Shown here in pieces: positions 45,746-57,459 of a stretch of DNA of 64,000 bases. The first letter of the stretch is position 1, and the number at the start of each line of letters is the position of its first letter. The translations under genes and the position numbers were made by a program. The DNA is from Stappia sp. WLB 29. GTDB taxonomy: Bacteria; Pseudomonadota; Alphaproteobacteria; Rhizobiales; Stappiaceae. The stretch is from assembly GCF_023507705.1 (NCBI RefSeq), contig NZ_JALBGD010000004.1, forward strand, positions 124,001-188,000, in the 5' to 3' direction. The notes under the pieces are model-generated. The model had not been told where the DNA came from and did no database searches. It saw only the letters and a program-made list of their open reading frames with translations.

Positions 45746-46230
45746 ATTCCTGGTGGTTCCTGCCCTCGCCGCCGGTGGTCGAGGAGGCAGCGCCCTCCGA
45801 CCATGCGGTGCTGGCCGAGATCCACGAGCGCTCCTTCCCCAGCGGCTGGAGCGAGGACGACCTTTCCGCGCTCGCCCGCCAGCCGGGCGTCACCATCCTG
45901 CAGGCCCGTCGTTCCAGCCTGTTCGGCAGCCGTTCCATCCTCGGTTTCGTCATCCTGCGCGTTGCCGCCGACGAGGCGGAGGTGCTGACGATTGCCGTGG
46001 ATCCGCGCCAGCGCCAGCGCGGCGTCGGGGCGCTGCTGATGCGCCATGCCCTCTCCCGGCTTTATGCCGACCGGGTGGCGTCGCTGTTTCTCGAGGTCGA
46101 TGCGGCCAACGCTCCGGCGCTGGCGCTTTACCGCCGCCTCGGCTTCCGTAAGGTGGGCGAACGGCGCGGCTATTATCGCGACAGCGCGGGCGACGGCGGT
46201 GCGCTTGTCATGCGGGTCGATCTGGCGTAA
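45742..46230 (+). CDS. rimI: Ribosomal protein S18 alanine N-acetyltransferase RimI
   Basis: A 162-residue GNAT protein. The acetyl-CoA loop is 'VDPRQRQRGVGALLMRHALS', and 'FLEVDAANAPALALYRRLGF' plus 'RKVGERRGYYRDSAGDGGAL' are RimI-like. The coupling to tsaB through ATGA overlap supports RimI over an unrelated GNAT. It acetylates the N-terminal Ala of S18 in E. coli. Confidence 0.9.
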   Translation: MNSWWFLPSPPVVEEAAPSDHAVLAEIHERSFPSGWSEDDLSALARQPGVTILQARRSSLFGSRSILGFVILRVAADEAEVLTIAVDPRQRQRGVGALLMRHALSRLYADRVASLFLEVDAANAPALALYRRLGFRKVGERRGYYRDSAGDGGALVMRVDLA

Positions 46231-46317
46231 TCGGCTTGGCGGTATCGCGACGGCCTAAAAGCCGGCCGGCGTACCGGTCGACGGGCGCGAGCCGAGGGCG
46301 CGAGGAGGAGAGGCGAG

Positions 46318-46788
46318 ATGACCGATTCCGGCAGCCGCAAGGGCGCCGAGACCGCGGCCGAGCAGCCGGCTGTCTCGCTGGAGGAGCAGTGCGTTGCCAA
46401 GGGCATGCGCATGACCGAGCAGCGGCGCATCATCGCGCGCGTCATCGAGGGCGCCAGCGACCACCCGGACGTCGAGGAGCTCTACCGCCGCGCCGTCGAG
46501 AACGACCCGCGCATCTCCATTTCCACCGTTTATCGTACGGTGAAGCTGTTCGAGGATGCAGGCATCATCGAGCGCCACGATTTCCGCGACGGGCGTGCCC
46601 GTTACGAGACCGTGCCGGAAGAGCATCACGACCACCTGATCGACCTGAAGAGCGGCAACGTCATCGAGTTCCGCAACGAGGAGATCGAGCGGCTGCAGGA
46701 AGCCATCGCCCGCAAGCTCGGCTACCGGCTGGTCGATCACCGGCTGGAGCTCTACGGCGTGCCCTTGTCGCCGAAGGATCGGGACTGA
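46318..46788 (+). CDS. fur: Fur-family metalloregulator (Fur/Mur type)
   Basis: 156 residues. The winged HTH is 'MRMTEQRRIIARVIEGASDH' followed by 'ISISTVYRTVKLFEDAGIIE'. The metal site is in 'YETVPEEHHDHLIDLKSGNV' (His-rich sensory site). No CxxC structural zinc motifs occur; only one Cys is present, near residue 24. Rhizobial members of this clade (Mur) respond to manganese while RirA/Irr handle iron, so its ligand could be Mn or Fe. It is followed at once by plsC (4 bases). Confidence 0.93.
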   Translation: MTDSGSRKGAETAAEQPAVSLEEQCVAKGMRMTEQRRIIARVIEGASDHPDVEELYRRAVENDPRISISTVYRTVKLFEDAGIIERHDFRDGRARYETVPEEHHDHLIDLKSGNVIEFRNEEIERLQEAIARKLGYRLVDHRLELYGVPLSPKDRD

Positions 46789-46792
46789 CCCG

Positions 46793-47659
46793 ATGATGCG
46801 CCTGCGCGCCGCGACCGTCCTGGCGACCTTGACGGTGGTGACGCTGCCGCTGATCCCGGTGCAATGGCTGGCACTGCGCCTCAAAGGCGGGCTGAAGCGC
46901 TCCCTGCCCGTCGTCTGGCACCGCATCGCCTGCCGCACCGTCGGCATCCGCGTGCGCGAGATCGGCCGGCCGGCGCGCGAGCGCCCGCTGCTGATCGTCG
47001 CCAACCACGTTTCCTGGCTCGATATCACCGTGCTCGGCAGCCGTATGCCGCTGTCCTTCGTCGCCAAGACCGAGGTCGCGTCCTGGCCGGTCTTCGGGCT
47101 TTTCGCGAAGCTGCAGCGCTCCGTCTTCGTCGACCGGCAGCGGCGCAGCGCGACCGGGCGCACCGCCGAGGAACTGGGCACCCGCCTTGCCTCGGGCGAT
47201 GCCATGGTGCTGTTCGCCGAAGGCACGTCGAACAGCGGCAACGAGGTGCTGCCGTTCCGCTCCGCGCTGATCGGGGCGGCGCGCCACGCGCTGGCCGGCG
47301 AGGACGGGGAGATGTGGATCCAGCCGCTGGCGCTCGCCTATACCCACCTGCACGGGTTGCCGATGGGGCGCCAGTTCCGCCCGCATGTCGCCTGGTACGG
47401 CGACATGGAGATGGTGCCGCATTTCATGAATGTGGTTCGCCAGGGGGCGGTCGATGTGGCCGTGGTCTGGGGCAAACCGATCCGGGTGCGGCCGGACATG
47501 GACCGCAAGACGCTGACGCGGCTGCTGGAGGACGAGGTGCGCCGCCTCGCCGGCAATGTCCGCGCCGGCCATCCTCCGGCCGGACCGGACTTGCCGCCCG
47601 CCGCCCTGCCGGCCCCTGCGGATGAGCCCGCTATTCTCAACGCGGCCGAAAACGGCTAA
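46793..47659 (+). CDS. plsC: 1-acyl-sn-glycerol-3-phosphate acyltransferase-like (PlsC family)
   Basis: 288 residues. One N-terminal hydrophobic segment (about 5-25) precedes the catalytic H-x4-D in 'LIVANHVSWLDITVLGSRMP' and the substrate motif 'VLFAEGTSNSGNEVLPFRSA' (EGT). These enzymes add the second acyl chain to make phosphatidic acid, or in rhizobia to make ornithine lipids (OlsA); the sequence alone does not decide. It starts four bases after fur. The C-terminal tail after residue 255 is Pro/Ala-rich and not conserved. Confidence 0.88.
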   Translation: MMRLRAATVLATLTVVTLPLIPVQWLALRLKGGLKRSLPVVWHRIACRTVGIRVREIGRPARERPLLIVANHVSWLDITVLGSRMPLSFVAKTEVASWPVFGLFAKLQRSVFVDRQRRSATGRTAEELGTRLASGDAMVLFAEGTSNSGNEVLPFRSALIGAARHALAGEDGEMWIQPLALAYTHLHGLPMGRQFRPHVAWYGDMEMVPHFMNVVRQGAVDVAVVWGKPIRVRPDMDRKTLTRLLEDEVRRLAGNVRAGHPPAGPDLPPAALPAPADEPAILNAAENG

Positions 47660-47796
47660 AGCAGGCACGATCGGCGAGCGGCCGGGCGCGCGAAGGCGTG
47701 CCGCCGTCATCGCAACCTTGACACAATCCGCCGGCAAGACCTCAGCCATTGGCTGCCGGACGGCATGCGGCGCGGCAGATCCCGCGCGGAGACAGG

Positions 47797-49278
<1,482 letters not shown>

Positions 49279-49307
49279 GGCCCGCCCAAGGGGTTTCAGG
49301 AGGCATG

Positions 49308-49328
49308 ATGCCAGGAGACGCTGCTTGA
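49308..49328 (+). other. Mini reading frame overlapping the phoH start
   Basis: AGGAGG (49298-49303) is followed by two in-frame ATGs (49305 and 49308) and a frame encoding M(M)PGDAA, then TGA. The TGA overlaps the TTG start of phoH (TTGA at 49325-49328). Ribosomes finishing here would be placed on the phoH start. Coupling is inferred from layout only. Confidence 0.3.
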
Positions 49329-50431
49329 CCGGCGCCAGCCGGACGTCCGGTCGGGGCGGATACCGCGCCGCGGTCCCCGCTTCGGACATGACCCATGTGG
49401 TCCTGGCCTTCGACGACAACCGGCTCGTCGGCGATCTTTTCGGCCAGTTCGACCAGAATCTCGCGCTTATCGAGCAGCGCCTCGGCGTCGACGCGGTGGC
49501 GCGGGGCAATCAGGTGATCATCAAGGGGCGCCATTCCGGCTGCGAGCAGGCTCGCCGCGCGCTGGAATCGCTTTATGCGCGCCTGCAGCAGGGCTACGAG
49601 TTGCATCCGGGCGACGTGGAAGGGGCATTGCGCATGGCCGCAGCGGAAGAAGCGCAGCTCGACCTGCCGACCATCGAGCCGCGCTCGCATCTGACCTATG
49701 CGCAGGTCTCGACCCGCCGCAAGACGGTGCTGGCCCGCACCCCGGCGCAGGATGCCTATATCCGCGCCATGGACCGGGCCGACCTCACCTTCGGCGTCGG
49801 GCCGGCGGGCACCGGCAAGACCTTCCTCGCGGTCGCCTATGCGGCGGCGCTGCTGGAGCGCGGCGACGTGGCCCGGCTGATCCTGTCGCGCCCCGCGGTG
49901 GAGGCGGGCGAGCGGCTCGGCTTCCTGCCCGGCGACATGAAGGAGAAGGTCGATCCCTATCTCCGCCCGCTCTACGACGCGCTCTACGAGATGATGCCGG
50001 CGGAAAAGGTCGAGCGCGGGCTGCAATCCGGCATGATCGAGGTGGCGCCGCTCGCCTTCATGCGCGGACGCACGCTCTCCAACGCGGTCGTGATTCTGGA
50101 CGAATCCCAGAACACCACGACGATGCAGATGAAGATGTTCCTGACGCGCCTTGGCGAGAACTCGCGGATGATCGTCACCGGCGACCCGAGCCAGGTCGAC
50201 CTGCCGCCGGGCCAGAAGTCGGGCCTGCGCGAGGCGCTGGCCCTGCTCGAGGGCGTCGAGGGCGTGGCGCAGGTGCGCTTCACCGAGGTCGACGTCGTTC
50301 GCCACGAGCTCGTCGCCCGCATCGTGCGCGCCTATGACGATGCGGGCCGCGAGGCGAGTGCCGAACGCGATGCGGCCGAGGCTGCGGCCGAAGCGGCGCG
50401 GCGTTCGCCGCGGCGGGGCCCGCCGACATGA
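49325..50431 (+). CDS. phoH: PhoH-family ATPase (YbeZ/PhoH-like)
   Basis: 368 residues if started at TTG 49325, which has AGGAG seven bases upstream; ATG 49388 ('MTHVVLAFDDNRLVGDLF') is the alternative. An N-terminal KH-like region is followed by the P-loop 'FGVGPAGTGKTFLAVAYAAA' and Walker B in 'NAVVILDESQNTTTMQMKMF', with 'MIVTGDPSQVDLPPG'. In most proteobacteria it partners YbeY in 16S rRNA processing and quality control; the classic miaB-phoH-ybeY-corC-lnt order is kept here. Its stop overlaps ybeY (ATGA). Confidence 0.94.
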   Translation: MTGASRTSGRGGYRAAVPASDMTHVVLAFDDNRLVGDLFGQFDQNLALIEQRLGVDAVARGNQVIIKGRHSGCEQARRALESLYARLQQGYELHPGDVEGALRMAAAEEAQLDLPTIEPRSHLTYAQVSTRRKTVLARTPAQDAYIRAMDRADLTFGVGPAGTGKTFLAVAYAAALLERGDVARLILSRPAVEAGERLGFLPGDMKEKVDPYLRPLYDALYEMMPAEKVERGLQSGMIEVAPLAFMRGRTLSNAVVILDESQNTTTMQMKMFLTRLGENSRMIVTGDPSQVDLPPGQKSGLREALALLEGVEGVAQVRFTEVDVVRHELVARIVRAYDDAGREASAERDAAEAAAEAARRSPRRGPPT

Positions 50432-50961
50432 GCCAAGGCGACGGCGTGGTGCCGGAGATCGACGTGGCCGTCGAGGCGGACGGCTGGCCCGGTGAGGACG
50501 AGTTGGAAGCGCTCGTCGCGCGGGTCGTCGAGGTGGCGTGCACCGAGGCGGAGCTGGAGCTGGTCGAGGGCGCGGAACTGTCTGTCGTCTTTGCCGACGA
50601 TGCGCGCGTGCGCGAACTCAACCGCGACTGGCGCGACAAGGACGCGCCGACCAACGTCCTGTCCTTTCCGGGCGGCGACGAGGAGGAGCCGCCCTTCGGC
50701 CCGCTTCTCGGCGACATCATCCTCGCCCGCGAGACGGTGGCGCGCGAGGCCGAGGCGCTGGAAATTACCTTTTCCGACCACGTGACGCATCTTGTCGCGC
50801 ATGGATTCCTTCACCTTTTCGGTTACGATCACCAAATGGAGGACGAAGCCGAGGAGATGGAAGCCCTGGAACGGCGCATTCTGGCCGTTCTGGGTATTGC
50901 AGACCCTTACCGGGACCCTCTGGTGTCCGGAACCGAAACGGAGAGCGAGACGCCCGTGTGA
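50428..50961 (+). CDS. ybeY: Endoribonuclease YbeY
   Basis: A 177-residue zinc-dependent RNase required for 16S rRNA 3'-end maturation and ribosome quality control. The metal motif H-x3-H-x5-H is in 'HLVAHGFLHLFGYDHQMEDE', and the conserved 'VRELNRDWRDKDAPTNVLSF' precedes it. The start overlaps the phoH stop, and corC follows within about 7-19 bases, so the three are co-translated. Confidence 0.97.
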   Translation: MSQGDGVVPEIDVAVEADGWPGEDELEALVARVVEVACTEAELELVEGAELSVVFADDARVRELNRDWRDKDAPTNVLSFPGGDEEEPPFGPLLGDIILARETVAREAEALEITFSDHVTHLVAHGFLHLFGYDHQMEDEAEEMEALERRILAVLGIADPYRDPLVSGTETESETPV

Positions 50962-50967
50962 GCGGGC

Positions 50968-52101
50968 GTGAAAACCGATATGAATGATACAGAGGTCCGA
51001 AGTACGACCGACACTCCGGCGTCGCAAGATGCGGCAGCAGGAGCGGCGGCAGAAGCCGCCCAGACCGACGGCGAACCGCAGCGATCGCTGCGCAGCGTGT
51101 GGTCCGATGCCCTGAAACGGCTTGCCGGTCTGCGGCGGCCGGGCAACGGTGCGGGCACGCTGCGCCAGAATCTCCAGGACGAACTGGCCCGCGAGGCCGA
51201 CGACAGCGCCAGCTTCACACCCGAAGAGCGCATCCTGTTGTCCAACATCCTGCGCTTGCGCGAGGTGCGGGTGGAGGATGTGATGGTACCGCGCGCCGAT
51301 ATCGATGCGGTGGAGGATACCGTCACCGTTTCCCGGCTGATGGATGTGTTCCGCGAGAGCGGCCATTCGCGCATGCCGGTCTATCACGACGGGCTCGACG
51401 ATCCGCGCGGCATGGTCCACATAAAGGACCTGATGGCCTATTTCGTCGGCCGTGCGACGCCGGACGAGAAGCGCAACGGCGAGGGCGCGGCGGCGGAGAC
51501 CGGCGAGGCGCCCGCCAGCAACGAGCCGCAACTCTTCGACCTGACTCGCGTCGACCTGTCGTTGCCGCTCGCCGAGGCCAACCTGATCCGCCCGGTTCTC
51601 TTCGTTCCGCCGTCCATGCCGGCGACGGACCTGATGGCGAAGATGCAGGCGGACCGCGTGCAGATGGCGCTGGTGATCGACGAATACGGCGGCACCGAAG
51701 GCCTCGTCTCGCTGGAAGACATCGTCGAGACCGTGGTCGGCGACATCGAGGACGAGCACGACGAGGACGAGGAGGCGATGATCCAGAAGGTCGCCGATGG
51801 CGTCTGGGTCGCCGATCCGCGGGTGCCGGTGGAGGAAGTCGAGGAGGCGGTCGGAACGGATTTCCAGCTCGGCGACCTTGCCGAGGAGGTCGACACGCTC
51901 GGCGGCCTGGTCTTCACGCTGGTCGGACGGGTGCCGGTGCGCGGCGAGTTGCTCGCCGCTCGCGAGTTCCCCGGCTACGAGTTCGAGGTTCTCGATGCCG
52001 ACCCGCGCCGCATCAAGCGTCTGCGGATCCGGGCAAGGCGTCCCGAGGCCCGCCTCACGGAAACGCGCCGTCGCCTGCGGCGGCCGGAGTCCGCCAGCTA
52101 G
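50968..52101 (+). CDS. corC: CorC/HlyC-family CBS-domain protein
   Basis: 377 residues if started at GTG 50968, or four fewer from ATG 50980; neither ribosome site is strong. After a disordered N-terminus (about 1-60) come two CBS domains: 'VEDVMVPRADIDAVEDTVTV' to 'GMVHIKDLMAYF', and the second near 200-260, with 'ALVIDEYGGTEGLVSLEDIV'. An acidic stretch 'DIEDEHDEDEEAM' and a CorC_HlyC transporter-associated domain end the protein. It has no CNNM membrane domain, so it is the soluble CorC class linked to magnesium/cobalt homeostasis. A strong terminator follows. Confidence 0.93.
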   Translation: MKTDMNDTEVRSTTDTPASQDAAAGAAAEAAQTDGEPQRSLRSVWSDALKRLAGLRRPGNGAGTLRQNLQDELAREADDSASFTPEERILLSNILRLREVRVEDVMVPRADIDAVEDTVTVSRLMDVFRESGHSRMPVYHDGLDDPRGMVHIKDLMAYFVGRATPDEKRNGEGAAAETGEAPASNEPQLFDLTRVDLSLPLAEANLIRPVLFVPPSMPATDLMAKMQADRVQMALVIDEYGGTEGLVSLEDIVETVVGDIEDEHDEDEEAMIQKVADGVWVADPRVPVEEVEEAVGTDFQLGDLAEEVDTLGGLVFTLVGRVPVRGELLAAREFPGYEFEVLDADPRRIKRLRIRARRPEARLTETRRRLRRPESAS

Positions 52102-52145
52102 GCCCAGCCAGGGCGCGAACACGCACTCGAGTCCTCCCCCTTGCG

Positions 52146-52192
52146 AGCCGCAGCCATGCCCCGTCCGGGCCATGGCTGCGGCTTTCGCTTTA
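52146..52192 (+). terminator. Intrinsic terminator after corC
   Basis: AGCCGCAGCCATG (52146-52158) pairs perfectly with CATGGCTGCGGCT (52171-52183) and is followed by TTCGCTTTA. It separates the phoH-ybeY-corC operon from lnt. Confidence 0.8.
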
Positions 52193-52277
52193 CTTGACCG
52201 GCGCGGGGGCGCCGGGAATGGTCCGGTGACGGGCGACTGATTCGCCCTTCCGTTGACGCATCGCCGACGTTTCGCGC

Positions 52278-53897
52278 ATGCGCAAAGCAGGAGCCGATAC
52301 CGTGCTGCGCCTCGCACAGGTCTTCCTTCTCGCTCATGGTTGGCGGCGCTGGCTGCTGGCTGCCCTCGCCGGTGCCCTTGCCGCGCTTGCCATGCCGCCC
52401 TTCGGCCTGTTTCCGGTCCTCGCCCTGTCGATGCCGGCGCTGGTCTGGCTGCTGGACGGCGCGATCTCGGACGAGACGGGCTTGGCGCGGCGCCTGCGGC
52501 CGGGGTTCGCGATCGGCTGGTGGTTCGGCTTCGGCTTCCATCTGGCGGGGCTGTGGTGGATCGGCCGGGCATTCCTGGTCGAGGCGGATGTCTTCGCCTG
52601 GATGATCCCCTTCGCCGTGGTGCTGCTGCCGGCGGGCCTGGCGCTGTTCACCGGCTTGGCGACCCTCGTTGCCGGTCTTGCCTGGCGCGACGGGCCGGAT
52701 CGGCTGCTGCTGCTGGCGCTGGTCTTGACGCTGGCGGACTGGCTGCGCGGTCATGTGCTGACCGGCTTTCCCTGGAACCTGTGGGGCTACGCCTTCGGCG
52801 ACTACACGGTCCTGATGCAGCCGGCGGCGCTGGTCGGCATCTATGGGCTCGGTCTTGTCGTGGCGACGATCTTCTGCGGGCTTGCCGGCTTTGTCGACGG
52901 AACCCGCGGCGGACGGCGCATGGGCGCCGCGTCCCTGCTGCTGCTGGCCCTGGTTGCCGGCTTTGGCGCCGCGCGGCTTTCGCTCGCTCCCGTGTCGCAG
53001 GGCGAGGAAATCGCGATACGGGTGGTGCAGCCCTCCATCCCGCAGGAAGAGAAGTGGCAGCCGGAGAACCGGGCGCGGGTGTTCCAGACCTATCTGGAAG
53101 CGAGCCGCGCGCCCTGGAAGGGGGAGGAGGCCGATGCCGAACTGCCCCGCCTGGTGATCTGGCCGGAATCCGCGCCGCCCTTTCTGTTGACCGAGGCGCC
53201 GGAGGCGCTTGCCGCCATCGCCGACCTATTGCGCGGCGAGGATACGCTGGTGACCGGGGCGATCCGCGCCAGCGTCGAGGATGCGGGCAACCGAGTGTTC
53301 TACAACTCCGTCTTCGTCATCGACGGAGAAGGCACGGTCCGCGACGCCTACGACAAGGTGCGCCTCGTGCCCTTCGGCGAATACCTGCCGCTTGGCGACC
53401 TGCTGGAGAGGATCGGTCTGACCAAGCTGGTGGACCTGCCCGGCACCTTCCGTGCCGGCTTCCGCCCTCGCACGCTGGAGCCCGTGGCCGGGCCGTCGTT
53501 CCTGCCGTTGATCTGCTACGAGGCGATCTTTCCGCAGGCCGCGACCTCGCGCGACGGCCGGCCCGGTTTCCTGCTCAACGTCACCAACGATGCCTGGTTC
53601 GGGGACACGCCGGGTCCTCGCCAGCATTTCGTGCAGGCGCGCATGCGTGCGGTCGAGCAGGGGCTTCCGGTTGTGCGGGCGGCCAACACGGGCATATCAG
53701 GAGTTGTCGATGCCTATGGCCGCGTGCTGGACATGCGCCCGCTGATGGAGGCCGGGATGATCGATATGCGACTCCCGCCTGCGATTTCCGCAGGGGCATT
53801 CGCGCGATACGGGCAGAATGCCTTGTCAATTTTCCTGATAGTTTTTCTTGGCACCCTCCTGATAACGCGGTACTTAGGTTATGCGCGTAATGATTGA
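52278..53897 (+). CDS. lnt: Apolipoprotein N-acyltransferase Lnt
   Basis: 539 residues. About seven membrane helices in the first 210 residues are followed by a periplasmic nitrilase domain. The Glu-Lys-Cys triad is in 'LVIWPESAPPFLLTE', 'YDKVRLVPFGEYLPLGDLLE' and 'FLPLICYEAIFPQAA'. A last helix anchors the C-terminus ('SIFLIVFLGTLLITRYLG'). It adds the third acyl chain to lipoproteins in the inner membrane so they can be sorted outward. ATG 52278 gives normal length. Confidence 0.97.
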   Translation: MRKAGADTVLRLAQVFLLAHGWRRWLLAALAGALAALAMPPFGLFPVLALSMPALVWLLDGAISDETGLARRLRPGFAIGWWFGFGFHLAGLWWIGRAFLVEADVFAWMIPFAVVLLPAGLALFTGLATLVAGLAWRDGPDRLLLLALVLTLADWLRGHVLTGFPWNLWGYAFGDYTVLMQPAALVGIYGLGLVVATIFCGLAGFVDGTRGGRRMGAASLLLLALVAGFGAARLSLAPVSQGEEIAIRVVQPSIPQEEKWQPENRARVFQTYLEASRAPWKGEEADAELPRLVIWPESAPPFLLTEAPEALAAIADLLRGEDTLVTGAIRASVEDAGNRVFYNSVFVIDGEGTVRDAYDKVRLVPFGEYLPLGDLLERIGLTKLVDLPGTFRAGFRPRTLEPVAGPSFLPLICYEAIFPQAATSRDGRPGFLLNVTNDAWFGDTPGPRQHFVQARMRAVEQGLPVVRAANTGISGVVDAYGRVLDMRPLMEAGMIDMRLPPAISAGAFARYGQNALSIFLIVFLGTLLITRYLGYARND

Positions 53898-54104
53898 CGT
53901 GCTGGCAGGCGGCACGGCATCATAACAACCGGGGCAGCCTGTTGCGTAGAATAGGTTGCAACCCTGTGAACCGGCGTCGGTTCTTCCGCGATGTTCTGGT
54001 GTTCGGATGCACGCATCCGGCGAAGGCGTCTTGGGTCGAGCGAAGAAACGCTGGGTAAAACAAGTATGGTCACAGCATTCGAAAGATCCGGAAAGAAGAC
54101 GACA

Positions 54105-54512
54105 ATGAGCAGCAAGAAAGCACCGAACCCCATCGACGTGCATGTCGGCAGCCGCGTGCGACTGCGCAGGATGATGCTTGGCATGAGCCAGGAGAAGCTT
54201 GGCGAGAGCCTTGGCATCACATTTCAGCAGATTCAGAAGTATGAAAAAGGCACCAACCGCATCGGCGCCAGCCGGTTGCAGCACATTGCCACGATCCTGA
54301 AGGTGCCGGTCGCCTTCTTCTTCGAGGATGCACCGGGCACGCCGGACGATGCGAGCGGCTTCGGCGAGGCCAAGCCGGCATCCTATGTGGTCGATTTCCT
54401 GTCCTCCTCGGAAGGCCTGTCGCTGAACAAGGCCTTCGTCCGGATCGAGGATGCCAAGGTGCGGCGCCGTGTCGTCGACCTTGTCCGCGCCCTGGCCGGC
54501 GAAGAGGTCTGA
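54105..54512 (+). CDS. XRE-family helix-turn-helix regulator
   Basis: 135 residues. The HTH is 'GSRVRLRRMMLGMSQEKLGE' then 'SLGITFQQIQKYEKGTNRIG', almost identical in style to small regulators widespread in Hyphomicrobiales at exactly this position (between lnt and metK). The C-terminal half ends 'RIEDAKVRRRVVDLVRALAG'. ATG 54105 ('MSSKKAPNPIDVHVGSR') matches the family; in-frame ATG 54066 is less likely. Targets are unknown, though the constant lnt-xre-metK order suggests a link with SAM or lipoprotein supply. Confidence 0.92.
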   Translation: MSSKKAPNPIDVHVGSRVRLRRMMLGMSQEKLGESLGITFQQIQKYEKGTNRIGASRLQHIATILKVPVAFFFEDAPGTPDDASGFGEAKPASYVVDFLSSSEGLSLNKAFVRIEDAKVRRRVVDLVRALAGEEV

Positions 54513-54719
54513 TATCCGGATTTCATGATGCGGACGGACGGCGAAGGCCTTGCCTTCTCCGCCCGGTCCTCGGGTTCTGCCGGAGGGCGGTACAGCCGCG
54601 CCGTTGCCGGTTGCGATCCCGCATGGCTTGACGAGCCGTCGTCTTCGCTGGCATGTGTCGTGCGTGGCGGCGGGGGTCCCTGCCGCTTCTTTCTATTCTT
54701 CCCAGAAGGACGGTTGAAC

Positions 54720-55892
<1,173 letters not shown>

Positions 55893-55927
55893 CATCGTGC
55901 CGGGCCGAAAGGCCGCGGCTTGCCATC

Positions 55928-55962
55928 CCGCCCGGCACCCTGGTGCCGGGCGGACGTCGTTT
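55928..55962 (+). terminator. Intrinsic terminator after metK
   Basis: CCGCCCGGCACC (55928-55939) pairs perfectly with GGTGCCGGGCGG (55942-55953) around a two-base gap and is followed by ACGTCGTTTT. trmB starts 55 bases further on. Confidence 0.7.
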
Positions 55963-56016
55963 TCGCTGCCCCGCGACGTGTCGTCTGAGGGCATAGAGTG
56001 CCGGACCTGCACGCAT

Positions 56017-56703
56017 ATGACCGACCACAGCAAAGGCTCCTTCTTCGGCCGCCGCGTCGGCAAGCCGCTGCGCGCGCAGCGCCGCGAAGTCTTCGAAAGC
56101 GCCCTCGAGCGCCTGCAGCCGGACCTGTCGCAGCCGGCGCCGCAAGACGTGCGCGAGCTGTTTGCGGGCAAGGTCGAGACGGTGTGGATGGAGATCGGCT
56201 TCGGCGGCGGCGAGCACCTTTTGCACGAGGCAAGGCGGCTACCGCAGACCGGCTTCCTCGGCGTCGAGCCTTTCGTCAGCAGCCTCGCCAAGGCGGTGGT
56301 CGAGGTGGAGACGGAGGAACTCGCCAACGTCCGGGTCTATGGCGACGACGCGATCAAGCTGCTGGACTGGCTGCCCGACGCCTCGCTCGACGGCATCTAC
56401 CAGCTCTATCCCGATCCTTGGCCCAAGCGCCGGCACTGGAAGCGCCGCTTCGTCAATCCGGTCAATCTGGACCGCATGGCGCGCGTGCTGAAGCCCGGTG
56501 CGCTCTACCGCTTCGCCAGCGACATCGACACTTATGTCGACTGGACGCTGGCCCGCCTGCTCGGCCATCCCGCCTTCGAGTGGACGGCGGAAGCTGCAGC
56601 CGACTGGCTGGTTCCCTGGCAGCCCTGGTCGGGAACGCGCTACGAGGCAAAGGCCTATCGCGAGGGCCGCAAGGGCCACTATCTGGAGTTCCGCAAGGTC
56701 TGA
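56017..56703 (+). CDS. trmB: tRNA (guanine-N7)-methyltransferase TrmB
   Basis: 228 residues. The SAM motif is '[20 protein letters not shown]', '[20 protein letters not shown]' follows, and the TrmB signature is '[20 protein letters not shown]' (PDPWPKxRHxKRR). It makes m7G46 in tRNAs. ATG 56017 ('[20 protein letters not shown]') matches the conserved N-terminus; frames upstream are not conserved. Confidence 0.96.
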   Translation: MTDHSKGSFFGRRVGKPLRAQRREVFESALERLQPDLSQPAPQDVRELFAGKVETVWMEIGFGGGEHLLHEARRLPQTGFLGVEPFVSSLAKAVVEVETEELANVRVYGDDAIKLLDWLPDASLDGIYQLYPDPWPKRRHWKRRFVNPVNLDRMARVLKPGALYRFASDIDTYVDWTLARLLGHPAFEWTAEAAADWLVPWQPWSGTRYEAKAYREGRKGHYLEFRKV

Positions 56704-56740
56704 TACGGGACGGCGGAATCCGGGCAGGCGGCGAATTTTC

Positions 56741-56768
56741 TTGCGTTTGGCGGCTATCGGCGTATAGT
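56741..56768 (+). promoter_or_regulatory. Sigma-70-type promoter of the rimP-nusA-infB operon
   Basis: TTGCGT (56741-56746), 16 bases, TATAGT (56763-56768). Transcription would start near 56775, giving a leader of about 105 bases before rimP, with the attenuator-like hairpin at 56811-56836. Confidence 0.6.
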
Positions 56769-56810
56769 TGCGATACTCAAATTCTCTATCGGCTCGCATG
56801 AGCAGTATGA

Positions 56811-56846
56811 GAGTGGGCCCTCCCGAGGACCCGCTCTTTTTGTTTT
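56811..56846 (+). terminator. Attenuator-like intrinsic terminator in the rimP-nusA leader
   Basis: GAGTGGGCCCTC (56811-56822) pairs with GAGGACCCGCTC (56825-56836) with one wobble and one mismatch, then TTTTTGTTTT follows. The upstream leader contains CTCT and GAGAG blocks that could form a competing structure including the first arm. It may terminate trmB readthrough or attenuate the operon that encodes NusA, a termination factor. Confidence 0.65.
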
Positions 56847-56880
56847 GGCGGCCGCCCTTCCGCCCCACGGGGAGACAGAC

Positions 56881-57459
56881 TTGCAGGACCAGGAAACGCG
56901 GATCGTCCGGGAAAACGGACTCGAAACCCGTATCGCGGCCATGGTCGAGCCGGCGATCGCCGATCTCGGCTTCCGCCTCGTGCGCGTCAAGCTGTCCGGC
57001 GTCAACGGACTGACCCTGCAGATCATGGCCGAGCGCCCCGACGGTACGATGACCGTCGACGATTGCGAGGCGGTGAGCCGCGCGGTGACGCCGGTTCTCG
57101 ATGTCGAGGACCCGATCGACAGCGAATACCATCTGGAGATCTCCTCGCCCGGCATCGATCGGCCGCTGGTGCGCGCCATCGACTTCGAGCGCTGGCGCGG
57201 CCATCTGGCCAAACTGGAGCTTGCCGTGCCGCGCGACGGCCGCAAGCGCTTCCGCGGCGAGATCCGCGCCGTCGAGAACGGCGAACTCGTGCTGCGCCTC
57301 GAGGACCTGCCGGACGACGGCGAGCCCGATGTGCGCTTGCCGCTGGCCGACATGGCCGAGGCTCGCCTGATCCTGACCGATGCGCTCGTCGAGGCATCGC
57401 TTAAGGCGGACAAGGCGGCTCGCCGCAAGGCTTCCGCCAATGGGGTCGACAAGGCCTGA
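56881..57459 (+). CDS. rimP: Ribosome maturation factor RimP
   Basis: 192 residues. The N-terminal RimP domain includes '[20 protein letters not shown]', then '[20 protein letters not shown]' and '[20 protein letters not shown]', with the SSPGxDRPL hallmark. The C-terminal SH3-like domain starts near residue 95. It assists 30S assembly near S12. TTG 56881 is the best start, eight bases after GGGGAGAC and giving the usual length; no suitable ATG lies nearby. It heads the nusA operon. Confidence 0.94.
   Translation: MQDQETRIVRENGLETRIAAMVEPAIADLGFRLVRVKLSGVNGLTLQIMAERPDGTMTVDDCEAVSRAVTPVLDVEDPIDSEYHLEISSPGIDRPLVRAIDFERWRGHLAKLELAVPRDGRKRFRGEIRAVENGELVLRLEDLPDDGEPDVRLPLADMAEARLILTDALVEASLKADKAARRKASANGVDKA

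Noticed and set aside
54513-54719. Possible SAM riboswitch in the metK leader
   Set aside because: Searched by eye for SAM-II and SAM/SAH-type conserved blocks and found none; only short GC hairpins are present.
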